20,194 nt of DNA, from the NCBI GenBank assembly GCA_002440765.1, contig DJVC01000078.1:1-20194 (forward strand), read 5' to 3'. The notes under the pieces are model-generated. The model saw only the letters and a list, made by a program, of their open reading frames with translations, searched no databases and was not told where the DNA came from. Below, piece by piece: positions 1 through 7,575 of the stretch. This DNA comes from a bacterium UBP3_UBA6266 (GTDB taxonomy: Bacteria; Auribacterota; UBA6266). Position numbers and translations under genes: made by a program. Position 1 is the first letter of the stretch; the number at the start of each line of letters is the position of its first letter.

Positions 1-538
1 CATAATGAAGTATATCTCCCTTTATTTTTCTTGTCATTCCCCTGGGTACAACCATTGCATGCGGGTCTTCTCCCTCCCACCGCGCTTTATTCCTGTTGAA
101 CAACCTAGGTTTGTAATCAGGATACCACCCGCAATGATATATCCACCTGCCCAGATATCTGGATCTGAAATTAATCATAAAAGCCGCATAAACATCCTTT
201 TCAGCCGAACCGACTACATTTAAAATGCTTTCTTCCAGCTCAGGGCTTATTCTTTCATCCGCATCTATGTTAAAAACCCAGTCGAAGGAACATTTCGATG
301 TCGCAAAATTTTTCTGTTCTACAAAACCCGCCCAGTCTTTATGAAAAATTTTATCCGTATATTTCCTGCATATTTCAACCGTTTTATCTTCACTGCCTGA
401 ATCAACGACAATTATTTCCGAAGCCCACGAAACAGAATCAAGGCACTCGGCGATATTCTCTTCCTCGTTGAAAGTCAATATTGTAACGGATACCGGCAAT
501 TTATTATTTTCCATCTTGATATTCCGGGTTTTATTCAT
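1..538 (-). CDS. Family 2 glycosyltransferase, WaaE/KdtX-like (C-terminus beyond the left edge)
   Basis: The frame is open from an ATG at 538 to the window edge, giving 179 residues of a truncated GT-A glycosyltransferase. Visible motifs are the nucleotide-binding start VSVTILTFNEEENI (about residues 16-29), the EIIVVDSGS strand (41-49) and the metal-binding DxD as DADE (92-95). The acceptor-side segment is rich in W, Y and C (131-145). The early GFVEQKNFA stretch is typical of the WaaE/KdtX branch, which adds a sugar to lipopolysaccharide inner core or related surface glycans. Sugar and acceptor cannot be read from sequence. Neither ATG (538 or 514) has a clear Shine-Dalgarno site, so the start is uncertain. 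The gene lies 56 bp downstream of the polysaccharide deacetylase and is probably the last visible gene of the operon starting near 3967. Confidence 0.85.
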   Translation of the reverse strand, partial: MNKTRNIKMENNKLPVSVTILTFNEEENIAECLDSVSWASEIIVVDSGSEDKTVEICRKYTDKIFHKDWAGFVEQKNFATSKCSFDWVFNIDADERISPELEESILNVVGSAEKDVYAAFMINFRSRYLGRWIYHCGWYPDYKPRLFNRNKARWEGEDPHAMVVPRGMTRKIKGDILHY

Positions 539-594
539 TTTGTTTTTTTAGTTTTAATGTTTCTTTCGTATTGTGATTTTCGCGCTTTGTATTT

Positions 595-1392
595 TCAGAT
601 ATGGCTTCTTCCTCTTGTCACGTTCAGGACAAAATCAAGCCACCTGTCATAACCTCTTATCAATATCCGCTTAACCGCCAGAGGGTTACCCGATTCAGCA
701 TTAATTCCGTGGCGGGTCGCTATACCAAGCAGATATCCCGTATCCGAAGCGATTCTCATCACTTCCCCGTTATAATGCCCGAAAGGATATGAAACGGCTG
801 CAATCTCAACGCCAAGTCCCGATTCAAGCATCTTTTTTGAGTCTTTTAACTCTTTAACTATTTCTTCGCGGGGAATCTCTGTCAGGTCAGCATGCGTAAC
901 TGTATGGGATCCTATTTCGAAACCCTGTCCGCATAATGCTTTTATCTCATTCCAGTCCATCATGGGCTCCCCGACCTCTTTATCATTAATATCCCAAATA
1001 TTGTCTTTTCCCACATAAGCGGTGGAAATAAAAAAAACGGCTGAGAAACCGTGTTCCCTGAGTATCGGAACCGCATTAAGGTAATTATCTTTATACCCGT
1101 CGTCAAAAGATAAAATGACAGGGTGAAAATCAAATTTCCTTTTTCTCTCGAAATATTCTTTAAGCTCTTTTAAGGATATGCTTTTATAACCTTTTTCTTT
1201 AAGGTATCTCAGTTGGCGGCTGAAATCTTCGGGGGAAACACGCAGCTTCTCTTTCTTTGCGTCTCCGCGGCTTATTTTATGATACATCAAAACCCTGATG
1301 CCCTCTCGGGGTATCCTCCACCAGTTAAACCTGAGAGAGAACCCGATAAAAGAGATGCCGGCAAATAAAATAATAATTACATGCATAATCAA
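595..1392 (-). CDS. NodB-type polysaccharide deacetylase (carbohydrate esterase 4), membrane-anchored
   Basis: A 265-residue protein with an N-terminal hydrophobic anchor (about 2-20) followed by a NodB fold. The CE4 motifs are complete. FDDGY (96-100) carries the catalytic base and metal-ligand aspartates. SHTVTH (162-167) supplies the two zinc histidines. SYPFGHYN (201-208) lines the active site. This family removes acetyl groups from N-acetylated sugars such as peptidoglycan, chitin-like polymers or exopolysaccharides. With glycosyltransferase and envelope genes in the same operon, a cell-surface glycan is the likely target, but the substrate is inferred. Its ATG overlaps the stop of the upstream gene as ATGA (1389-1392), a sign of translational coupling. 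Nothing looks broken, so it is probably an active enzyme facing the periplasm. Confidence 0.9.
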   Translation of the reverse strand: MIMHVIIILFAGISFIGFSLRFNWWRIPREGIRVLMYHKISRGDAKKEKLRVSPEDFSRQLRYLKEKGYKSISLKELKEYFERKRKFDFHPVILSFDDGYKDNYLNAVPILREHGFSAVFFISTAYVGKDNIWDINDKEVGEPMMDWNEIKALCGQGFEIGSHTVTHADLTEIPREEIVKELKDSKKMLESGLGVEIAAVSYPFGHYNGEVMRIASDTGYLLGIATRHGINAESGNPLAVKRILIRGYDRWLDFVLNVTRGRSHI

Positions 1393-2540
1393 TCGCTGTC
1401 CTGTTTTGCTGCCCGGACATCCGAAAATCTTATTTTTGCTTTTTTGACCTTATATTCACTTCCTATCATTTTCCCTGCCTTATTGTCGGCGGAATGGAAA
1501 TAGCGGTTGAAACTTTCCCTGTCCCCTCTCAGCATAGAATCGATTACACTGTCAAACATAATAACCAGATCCTTGTACCGCATATGGCTTCTTATCGCTA
1601 ATTCCTTTATTGCGACAGATTTTTCCGCAACAAGTTTTTTCACATCATTACGCTCCAAAAAAGGATAAAGCTGTTTGAGCGTCAACTTCCCTTCCGATTC
1701 CAGACCGAGTCTGTCCGGGTCCGTATATATTATGCCGATAAGTTTTTCACACGTTTCTTCCTCATCATACATAAGTTCAAAAAGTGAGACGCTGATTTTC
1801 TCATCAACAACGATAAGAAAATCCGAAATAAGGTTACTTGCCGGGCCAAATACCTTAAAGAGAGTATTTTTATAAGCTGTGTCAACTTTCACGCCATTCA
1901 CTGTCAGAGATACAAACTCCAGGAATAAATCGCGTCTTTTCTTATCCGAATTTATATAACCGAACAATAATCCGGCCGCAACAGGTTCTATTTTCGCTTC
2001 TCTGCCGGCATCGCTGAATAAAACAGTAAAGTCCAGCATTCCCTTGTTATATTCCTCCTGGACAAATTTCCAGACACCGTACCGTTGCTTATATATCATA
2101 TAACTTGCCGCACCCGCATAAATCCAATACGGGACAGGGTTGGGCCCAATCCTGAATTCCGTATCTTCAAGCCCTGATTCCACCATAAAATAAGCCGTAG
2201 CACATAACTCTGACAGAGCCTGGTAATTATTCTCGGGGGTTTTATCGGAAAAAAAAGTTATCCTGTAACCTTTAAATGCCATATTGAATTCGGAACCTTC
2301 CCCGGATTCCGAATACTTCACAATCACCGGGTTCTTAACCTCGGAATTTTTTTTGAATAACCTGTCCATTTCAACAAACATTTTTTCAGCCTGGAAAACA
2401 AGCTCATTCGCTTCCGTCGTGTCCTCGGCAAAAAATCCGAAGCATTTTGAAGCGCTGAGTATATAAACCGCTCCGGCGTAAGAACTGCAGAAAAACAAGA
2501 CAAAACATATCATGAACGAAAGCAACAGTCTTTTTTTCAT
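1389..2540 (-). CDS. Secreted protein resembling a catalytically dead peptidase-MA (gluzincin) fold
   Basis: A 383-residue protein with a clear signal peptide (MKKRLLLSF core, cleavage near residue 24, AGA). I cannot name its family with certainty. Around residues 107-150 the layout resembles bacterial peptidase-MA-like gluzincins: a helix where HExxH would stand, then a PxW...G..xY segment that normally reads PxWLxEGLAxY. Here the helix reads SELCA in place of HExxH, and the second segment reads YWIYAGAASYM, so all zinc ligands except one glutamate position are missing. The C-terminal 130 residues are helical and charged. It overlaps dtd upstream (ATGA, 2537-2540) and the deacetylase downstream (ATGA, 1389-1392). 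A structural or scaffold role in the periplasm is a guess. The CDS is certain; the fold is inferred from pattern only. Confidence 0.85.
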   Translation of the reverse strand: MKKRLLLSFMICFVLFFCSSYAGAVYILSASKCFGFFAEDTTEANELVFQAEKMFVEMDRLFKKNSEVKNPVIVKYSESGEGSEFNMAFKGYRITFFSDKTPENNYQALSELCATAYFMVESGLEDTEFRIGPNPVPYWIYAGAASYMIYKQRYGVWKFVQEEYNKGMLDFTVLFSDAGREAKIEPVAAGLLFGYINSDKKRRDLFLEFVSLTVNGVKVDTAYKNTLFKVFGPASNLISDFLIVVDEKISVSLFELMYDEEETCEKLIGIIYTDPDRLGLESEGKLTLKQLYPFLERNDVKKLVAEKSVAIKELAIRSHMRYKDLVIMFDSVIDSMLRGDRESFNRYFHSADNKAGKMIGSEYKVKKAKIRFSDVRAAKQDSD

Positions 2541-2980
2541 TTCTTCGAATCCAAAATAAATGTCACAGGACCGGCATTGGATATATTAACGGTCATATCA
2601 GCGCCGAATACTCCTGTCTTTGTTTTTATACCCCTGGCATTTATGCCGCCGACCAGTCCATTAAACAGCTTTGCCGCGCCTGCAGGTTCCATCGCGTTGT
2701 CAAAAGCCGGTCTTCTGCCTTTCCTGCAATCCGAACAGAGAGTAAACTGGGAAACTATAATAATACTGCCGCCTGTATCGGTAATAGATAAGTTCATTTT
2801 ATCGTTTTTATCGTTAAAAATCCTTAATCCGGCAATTTTATCGGCCATGTAAGACACATCCTTTTCCGAATCTTCTTTTTCAATACCCGCAAGAATCAGC
2901 ATGCCATCCGAAATAGACGCAACAGGCTCCCCCCTTATTTCAACCGAAGCCCCGCTGACTCTCTGAATAACAGCTTTCAT
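2537..2980 (-). CDS. dtd: D-aminoacyl-tRNA deacylase
   Basis: A 147-residue cytosolic enzyme that hydrolyses D-amino acids (and glycine mischarged on tRNA-Ala) from tRNA, protecting translation. The start MKAVIQRVSGASVEI at 2980 is the usual family N-terminus; an in-frame start 69 bp upstream would add a non-conserved leader and overlap the gene before it. The two signature motifs are present: SQFT (77-80), with the catalytic-site threonine, and NAGPVTF (135-141), the cross-subunit Gly-Pro motif, where the usual form is N-x-GPVT. Length matches the family (about 145-150). It sits 10 bp after the zinc-ribbon gene and overlaps the next gene by ATGA, so it is made from an envelope operon, an unrelated function that may simply be hitchhiking. 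Confidence 0.95.
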   Translation of the reverse strand: MKAVIQRVSGASVEIRGEPVASISDGMLILAGIEKEDSEKDVSYMADKIAGLRIFNDKNDKMNLSITDTGGSIIIVSQFTLCSDCRKGRRPAFDNAMEPAGAAKLFNGLVGGINARGIKTKTGVFGADMTVNISNAGPVTFILDSKK

Positions 2981-2990
2981 ATTATCAAAA

Positions 2991-3911
2991 TCAATTTTCC
3001 GACATGCTCCTGGATTTTTCCAGCAGCTGTTCAACTTTATCATTAACAATATCGTCAGGGAACGTGTTCAAATACTGTTCATATAATTCGGATGCTTTTT
3101 TATAGTCACCCGATTTAAAACAGTTGTTCGCATCGATTATAAGTTCTTCCCTGTCCGGCTGTCCCTCTTCATTTTCCGCAGCTTTTTCTGTGCCGGCCGA
3201 ATCCTTAAGTTTTGCGGAAGAAAATAATATCTGGTCATTAACTATCTTTATGTCCTTAATATAATATGGTAATTGAAAAGAATCCGAATACTTTCCGGAT
3301 TTCGAGAAACTTTCAAGCAGGAGATTTACGGTAATCGGAGATATCGGCAGCTTACCCATTGAAACCTCCTCTGCTTTAAAAAGCAGTTTCCCGTCTTCGC
3401 CTGCACCCAGTGTAGACTTGATTTTCAGGATAATTTTTTTCCCTTTCATATCATAGACAACGGTTGAATAGAGGAATCCGGACTCGACCGAGCAGTAAAC
3501 ACCGTCTATCCTGAAACCCATATTAGAAAGCATATTTTTTTTATCTTCCGCTTCCCTGTCTATCAGCGAATAATGGGCTTTTGAAGTAAGTTCCCTGCCG
3601 GTTACGGCAATGACATATCCTCTTCCCTTTGAAGCGGCTACCTGAAGCTGAAGCAGTTTGTTGTCAAAACTTTCCTTGTGAGAATAGCTTTCATCTATTT
3701 TAGTAACCGAAGGTTCGATAAAAATCAAAACAATTGAAGCCACAGCGAAAACGGGAATGATTATTTTCAACAGGTTCTTAATAATTTTCCAAACCGAAAA
3801 ATTGTTTCTCCTGAAATCCATTTTCGGATCATACTTAAGGCGCTCCCCGCATCTCATACAATGAAATTTGCCTATCGGATTATCATAACCGCACTTGTTG
3901 CACCGGACCAT
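2991..3911 (-). CDS. Zinc-ribbon, single-TM protein with possible lipid-binding (TULIP-like) and TPR segments
   Basis: A 306-residue protein of unknown function. I chose the ATG at 3911 because a GGGGG Shine-Dalgarno sits 6 bases upstream; an in-frame TTG 18 bp earlier would cover that site. Residues 1-25 form a zinc ribbon (C4, C7, C18, C21). A basic stretch leads into one membrane helix (about 47-66), so the ribbon should be cytosolic and the rest outside the membrane. Residues 90-232 are beta-rich, with GKLPISPITV and a LPYYIKDIKI strand; this recalls YpmS/DUF2140-like or LmeA-like lipid-binding domains, but that is a weak inference. After a charged linker (233-253), residues 254-300 form a TPR-like helical pair (CFKSGDYKKASELYEQYL). 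It is the first gene of the five-gene operon and has its own promoter. Confidence 0.85.
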   Translation of the reverse strand: MVRCNKCGYDNPIGKFHCMRCGERLKYDPKMDFRRNNFSVWKIIKNLLKIIIPVFAVASIVLIFIEPSVTKIDESYSHKESFDNKLLQLQVAASKGRGYVIAVTGRELTSKAHYSLIDREAEDKKNMLSNMGFRIDGVYCSVESGFLYSTVVYDMKGKKIILKIKSTLGAGEDGKLLFKAEEVSMGKLPISPITVNLLLESFSKSGKYSDSFQLPYYIKDIKIVNDQILFSSAKLKDSAGTEKAAENEEGQPDREELIIDANNCFKSGDYKKASELYEQYLNTFPDDIVNDKVEQLLEKSRSMSEN

Positions 3912-3938
3912 ACTTACCCCCTTAAACAAAATTATATT

Positions 3939-3967
3939 ATAATATGACTATGTCAGACATAATTCAA
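3939..3967 (-). promoter_or_regulatory. Sigma70-like promoter of the five-gene envelope operon
   Basis: On the minus strand TTGAAT (3962-3967) and TATTAT (3939-3944) are separated by 17 bp, about 28 bases upstream of the chosen start at 3911. Two further TATAAT-like hexamers overlap just downstream. The site falls in the only gap between the GH94 gene and the zinc-ribbon gene. Confidence 0.5.
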
Positions 3968-3979
3968 GAGGGATATTAT

Positions 3980-4013
3980 AAAAAATTCCGTCGCTTCTCC
4001 TAAGAAGGGAGAA
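3980..4013 (-). terminator. Weak hairpin plus T-run after the GH94 gene
   Basis: On the minus strand TTCTCC and GGAGAA form a 6-bp stem around a 7-nt loop that includes the stop codon of the phosphorylase gene. A run of six Ts follows about nine bases later (3980-3985). The gap between stem and T-run is longer than in a classical intrinsic terminator, so this is tentative. Confidence 0.25.
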
Positions 4014-6354
4014 CCACACACACCTTATTTTCCGAACCTTTTTTCTGTAAAGGTATTTTGCCGTGTTTGATTTCTTTTCCGTTAAGCAGTATAAATGGAC
4101 ATGTCAGTCCTTTTCGGCGCTTTACCCGAATATCATACAGGGCGCCCCTAAAATATCTCTTGACGTTAAAACCCCTTATTTTTGACGGGATGCAGGGTTC
4201 TACAACCAGCCCGTCAAAATCAGGCCTTATGCCTAATATATAGTTGGCGGATGCAATGAAACACCATGCCGCCGTACCGGTTAACCACGGATTTTTCGTC
4301 TGGCCGAAATTACTGTTTTCTTTGCCCGTTGTAAACTGGGAATAGACATACGGCTCCGCCCCGCGTTTATCCGACTCGGCATTATAAGCGCTTGGCAGAA
4401 TATTGGAACAGTACTCGAAAGCACGCTCGGGATTTTTCATAATGCATTCAGCAATAACAACCCACGGATTTGCGTGGCAGAATATCCCCGCATTCTCTTT
4501 AAGCCCCATGGGAAAACTTGTAATTGAGCCTATTTCCCTGTCATATTTCGCATAAGCCGGAGACAAAAGCCGGATTCCGAACTTTGTGTTTAAATATCTG
4601 TAAACATTGTCCATGCATAATTTGGCTTTTCCTGTGTCCGCAATTCCGCTCATTACCGCCCATGACTGTGGGTTTACAAATATTTTCCCTTCCCTGCACG
4701 AAGAAGACCCTACCTTACGCCCGCTGTCCACATATGCCCTCAAATACCATTCTCCGTCCCATGCGACACGGTTTATCCTGTCTGAAATTTTTCGCTTTAA
4801 TTTCGCCAGCTTCAGGGCATCTGCTTTTTTACCCGCATAATCCGCAAGCTGTATAATCTCATCCAGCGATTTAACCAGAAGTATGGTTGACCAAACAGAC
4901 TGACCTTTCCCGTAAAGATTAATACAATCGTTCCAGTCCGCGGCAAGCCCCAGGCATAGGCCGTGAGGCCCCAGATTATTGAGCGAAAAATCCACGGATT
5001 TCAGAAGATGGCCGTAAACAGAGTCTGAACCCTTATCAATATAAGATATATTTTCAAAAAGAAATTTCTTATCACCCGTTTCTTTTATATACGCCCCAAC
5101 GGCAATTCCAAGCCATAAATGATCGTCCGAATAAACCGTGCCGGCGGCGGGAAAACGCCCTTGCCCTGTTTTCATCGTAAGGGGCTGTATGTGGTGAAAA
5201 GCGCATCCTTTTGAAGTTTGGGCCTTCAGAAGTTCAGCCAGCCTTGTCCTGACTTTTTCGGGGATAGCATGCACCACGCCCAGTATATCCTGAAGGCTGT
5301 CACGGTACCCTAAACCGTCTCTTCCTCCGGCCTCAATATAAGATGCCGACCTCGACCAGTTAAATGTCGTGTGGCACTGGTATTGATTCCATATATTAAA
5401 AATGCTATCGAATGTTTTTATCCCCGTGGAACATTGCATAGCGTTCAATTTTTCACTCCAGAGTTTATTGATCTTTTCAAGTTCCTTTTCCACAGAATCT
5501 TTCTTCCCGAAATACCGTATAATCCTGCCGCCTTCAGCGGGTGAATCCACTTCGCCCATCACAAAATTTATCCTCTTTGACTCCCCGGGTTTCAATACCA
5601 TTCTTATCTGAAGGCTCCCGCAGGGGTTTCCCCCTTCCTGAACGGAAGACGAGCAATATCCTCTTTCCACAGCAACAGGATTTTTTTCGCTCCTGTACTG
5701 CCCGATAAATGATTCCCTGACAGAATCAAAACCTTCTATTTGTTCCGTTGATCCGAAAAAAGCCTCTTTTGATTTGCCGTTGCCAAACTGAAGCCTGTAA
5801 TCTATCAGGCCTCTGCGGAAACAGGTTTTCGAAGTATACAGGATATACTGGTAATCTTTCATATCGAGTTCGGAATCCCAGAAACAGAACTCGGCATACG
5901 AAAAAATATCAATTTTCCTCTTTTTATCCGACCTATTTTTAATCTCCAGAGCCCACACCTCGCATCTCCTGTCCTCGGGGACAAAATAAGTCACCTGAGC
6001 GCCAATGCCTTTATACAGGGATGATATTTTTGTATAACCCAGGCCGTGCCTGCATTCTGTTTTGAATTTCTTCAGCGGCTTGGCAACAGGCTGCCATGAC
6101 GCCGACCAGTAATCGCCGTCTTCTCTGTCCCTTATGTATATATACCTTCCCGGCCTGTCTTCCGGTACATTATTGAATCTGAATCTTAGTATCCTTCCGC
6201 TTTTGGGGGATTGCGAAAAACTATAACCGCCGGCATTGTTGGAAATTATCGCGCAATAACCGGACGTGCCGAGATAATTGATCCAGGGCGCGGGCGTATC
6301 GGGCCTTGTAATTACATATTCTCTCTTTTCATCATCAAAAAATCCAAACTGCAT
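4000..6354 (-). CDS. GH94 glycoside phosphorylase (chitobiose/cellobiose phosphorylase type)
   Basis: A 784-residue cytosolic enzyme that cleaves a beta-linked disaccharide or oligosaccharide with phosphate, giving a sugar 1-phosphate and saving ATP. The N-terminal beta-sandwich starts with the hallmark FGFFDDEKREYVITRPDTPAPW (about 3-24). The (alpha/alpha)6 barrel holds SRSASYIEAGGRDGLGYRDS (334-353) and ADWNDC (472-477), whose Asp476 aligns with the general acid of GH94. GIFCHANPW (623-631) supplies the phosphate-binding His627. The N-terminal third resembles diacetylchitobiose phosphorylase most (SWQPVAKPL, RHGLGYTKI, NPVAVERG), while FNWSRSAS is closer to cellobiose phosphorylase, so the substrate is open. 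The length is normal. A GGAG site lies 7 bases before the ATG. It follows the regulator gene by 18 bp and is probably controlled by it. Confidence 0.93.
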   Translation of the reverse strand: MQFGFFDDEKREYVITRPDTPAPWINYLGTSGYCAIISNNAGGYSFSQSPKSGRILRFRFNNVPEDRPGRYIYIRDREDGDYWSASWQPVAKPLKKFKTECRHGLGYTKISSLYKGIGAQVTYFVPEDRRCEVWALEIKNRSDKKRKIDIFSYAEFCFWDSELDMKDYQYILYTSKTCFRRGLIDYRLQFGNGKSKEAFFGSTEQIEGFDSVRESFIGQYRSEKNPVAVERGYCSSSVQEGGNPCGSLQIRMVLKPGESKRINFVMGEVDSPAEGGRIIRYFGKKDSVEKELEKINKLWSEKLNAMQCSTGIKTFDSIFNIWNQYQCHTTFNWSRSASYIEAGGRDGLGYRDSLQDILGVVHAIPEKVRTRLAELLKAQTSKGCAFHHIQPLTMKTGQGRFPAAGTVYSDDHLWLGIAVGAYIKETGDKKFLFENISYIDKGSDSVYGHLLKSVDFSLNNLGPHGLCLGLAADWNDCINLYGKGQSVWSTILLVKSLDEIIQLADYAGKKADALKLAKLKRKISDRINRVAWDGEWYLRAYVDSGRKVGSSSCREGKIFVNPQSWAVMSGIADTGKAKLCMDNVYRYLNTKFGIRLLSPAYAKYDREIGSITSFPMGLKENAGIFCHANPWVVIAECIMKNPERAFEYCSNILPSAYNAESDKRGAEPYVYSQFTTGKENSNFGQTKNPWLTGTAAWCFIASANYILGIRPDFDGLVVEPCIPSKIRGFNVKRYFRGALYDIRVKRRKGLTCPFILLNGKEIKHGKIPLQKKGSENKVCVVLPS

Positions 6355-6372
6355 AATTTTTCTCCGTCGCTG

Positions 6373-7440
6373 TTATTTTTTGTTGAACTGTGAAACCGAA
6401 TTTCTTATGACCAAACCCGTCTTAATCCTTTTTACCTTTTTTTTGCTGAACATACCGCCCGCCCTTTCCATAAGGCAACCCACCGCGGCTTCTCCCATAG
6501 AACATTTATCAACCCTTACGGTAGTCAGCTCGGGGCTGGAATATTTAGAGAAATCAATGTCATCAAAACCGATAACACTTATATCTCCGGGAATTCTAAC
6601 CCCTTTATTTTTCAGTGCGGCAATGGCGCCGAGCGCGCTCATATCGTTCGCGGCAAACACTGCCGAACATTTCCTGATTTTTTCAAAACCGGCCTCAACC
6701 GATTTTTTTGCGGTCATAAAAAGGAAATCGCCCTTCAGGATAAAGTTTTTCGCTTCCTTAAATCCGTTATCATATGAAAACTCCAGGTATGCCTGCTTTC
6801 TCTCATCACCGTTGGTATGCTTTATATCGCCGGCGATATGGGCAATTTTCCTGTGCCCTTTTGAAGCAAGATGTTTCAACGCCTCTTTTACCCCTGAAAA
6901 ATTATCCGGGCAAACTGAATCGGATACACCTGAGCGGTCCAGGCAGTCGACCATCACAACCGGGATATTATGAGACAAAAGACCGTTGATTCTTCCGGAT
7001 ACATCAAAACCTGCAAACATAACCCCTTTAACCCGTTCCATGTCTATTCTTTCCGAAAGTATCTCTTTCTGCCCGTCAATCGACATAATCACAAACCTGT
7101 AACCGGCTTTTCTTGCGGCTCTTTCCGCCCCCCACAAAATCGGAGAATAATAAGGATTGGGTTCAATCCCGGCAAGTTTCTCCGGTAAAATGAACCACAG
7201 GTTTCCGTTACCTGAACCAAAGGAGTCTTTTCCCGTAATAAACGTGCCTTTCCCGTGGATTCTGGATACGGCTCCTTCACCGCTCAGGCTCTCAAGCGCA
7301 TGCCTTGCGGTCATTTCGGTAACAGAAAATTTTCTGGAAAGTTCAGCTTCCGAGAAAACCCTGTCTCCGGGTTTCAACTTCCCCTCTTTTACCAGTTTAC
7401 TTATATAGTTTTTTATCAGGACATATTTCGGCATTCCCAT
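6373..7440 (-). CDS. Chimeric GntR-type wHTH / LacI-type sugar-binding transcriptional regulator (AraR-like architecture)
   Basis: A 355-residue DNA-binding repressor candidate. Residues 4-68 are a GntR winged helix (KYVLIKNYISKLV, PGDRVFSEAELSRKFSVTEMTARHALESLSGEG, then the wing GKGTF). Residues 80-350 are a LacI/GalR-type effector-binding domain, shown by PYYSPILWGAERAARKAGY, GHRKIAHIAGD, AVFAANDMSALGAIAAL and VSVIGFDD-like GDISVIGFDDIDFSKYSSPELTTVRVD. This pairing is known from AraR of Bacillus. A sugar effector is expected, probably linked to the substrate or product of the GH94 phosphorylase 18 bp downstream. The start at 7440 has AGGAG 8 bases upstream; that site lies inside a perfect palindrome, suggesting autoregulation. 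A second in-frame ATG lies two codons in. Confidence 0.92.
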   Translation of the reverse strand: MGMPKYVLIKNYISKLVKEGKLKPGDRVFSEAELSRKFSVTEMTARHALESLSGEGAVSRIHGKGTFITGKDSFGSGNGNLWFILPEKLAGIEPNPYYSPILWGAERAARKAGYRFVIMSIDGQKEILSERIDMERVKGVMFAGFDVSGRINGLLSHNIPVVMVDCLDRSGVSDSVCPDNFSGVKEALKHLASKGHRKIAHIAGDIKHTNGDERKQAYLEFSYDNGFKEAKNFILKGDFLFMTAKKSVEAGFEKIRKCSAVFAANDMSALGAIAALKNKGVRIPGDISVIGFDDIDFSKYSSPELTTVRVDKCSMGEAAVGCLMERAGGMFSKKKVKRIKTGLVIRNSVSQFNKK

Positions 7441-7447
7441 CTTCTAT

Positions 7448-7463
7448 ACTCCTATATAGGAGT
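7448..7463. promoter_or_regulatory. Perfect 16-bp palindrome, likely operator of the GntR-LacI regulator
   Basis: ACTCCTATATAGGAGT reads the same on both strands. It begins 2 bp downstream of the predicted -10 box, so it covers the expected transcription start. Its distal half (AGGAG, 7449-7453) is also the ribosome binding site for the regulator. A bound dimer would block transcription of both regulator and phosphorylase. Confidence 0.6.
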
Positions 7464-7464
7464 T

Positions 7465-7493
7465 ATATTAGCATCGCCCCTTTATCCTGTCAA
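7465..7493 (-). promoter_or_regulatory. Sigma70-like promoter of the regulator-phosphorylase operon
   Basis: On the minus strand a perfect TTGACA (7488-7493) is followed after 17 bp by TAATAT (7465-7470). The -35 box lies within a short inverted repeat CCTGT-CA-ACAGG (7486-7497), which could be a second protein-binding site. Confidence 0.55.
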
Positions 7494-7514
7494 CAGGCAA
7501 TCTTCATTTATCGC

Positions 7515-7542
7515 TTGACTTTACATATTCTGATTTATTAAT
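7515..7542 (+). promoter_or_regulatory. Candidate promoter of the fmdB-like/yacG pair
   Basis: TTGACT (7515-7520) and ATTAAT (7537-7542) are 16 bp apart, 33 bases before the start at 7576. The -35 box is good; the -10 box matches the consensus at four of six bases. Confidence 0.4.
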
Positions 7543-7575
7543 CTTCATACTGCTTAACAACAATGGAGGAACAAA

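Noticed and set aside
4524-4856. 110-codon plus-strand open frame inside the GH94 gene
   Set aside because: It is antisense to conserved phosphorylase sequence and its protein resembles nothing.
6278-6973. 231-codon plus-strand open frame opposite the regulator gene
   Set aside because: The opposite strand encodes the conserved LacI-type effector domain; the long frame follows from its codon bias.
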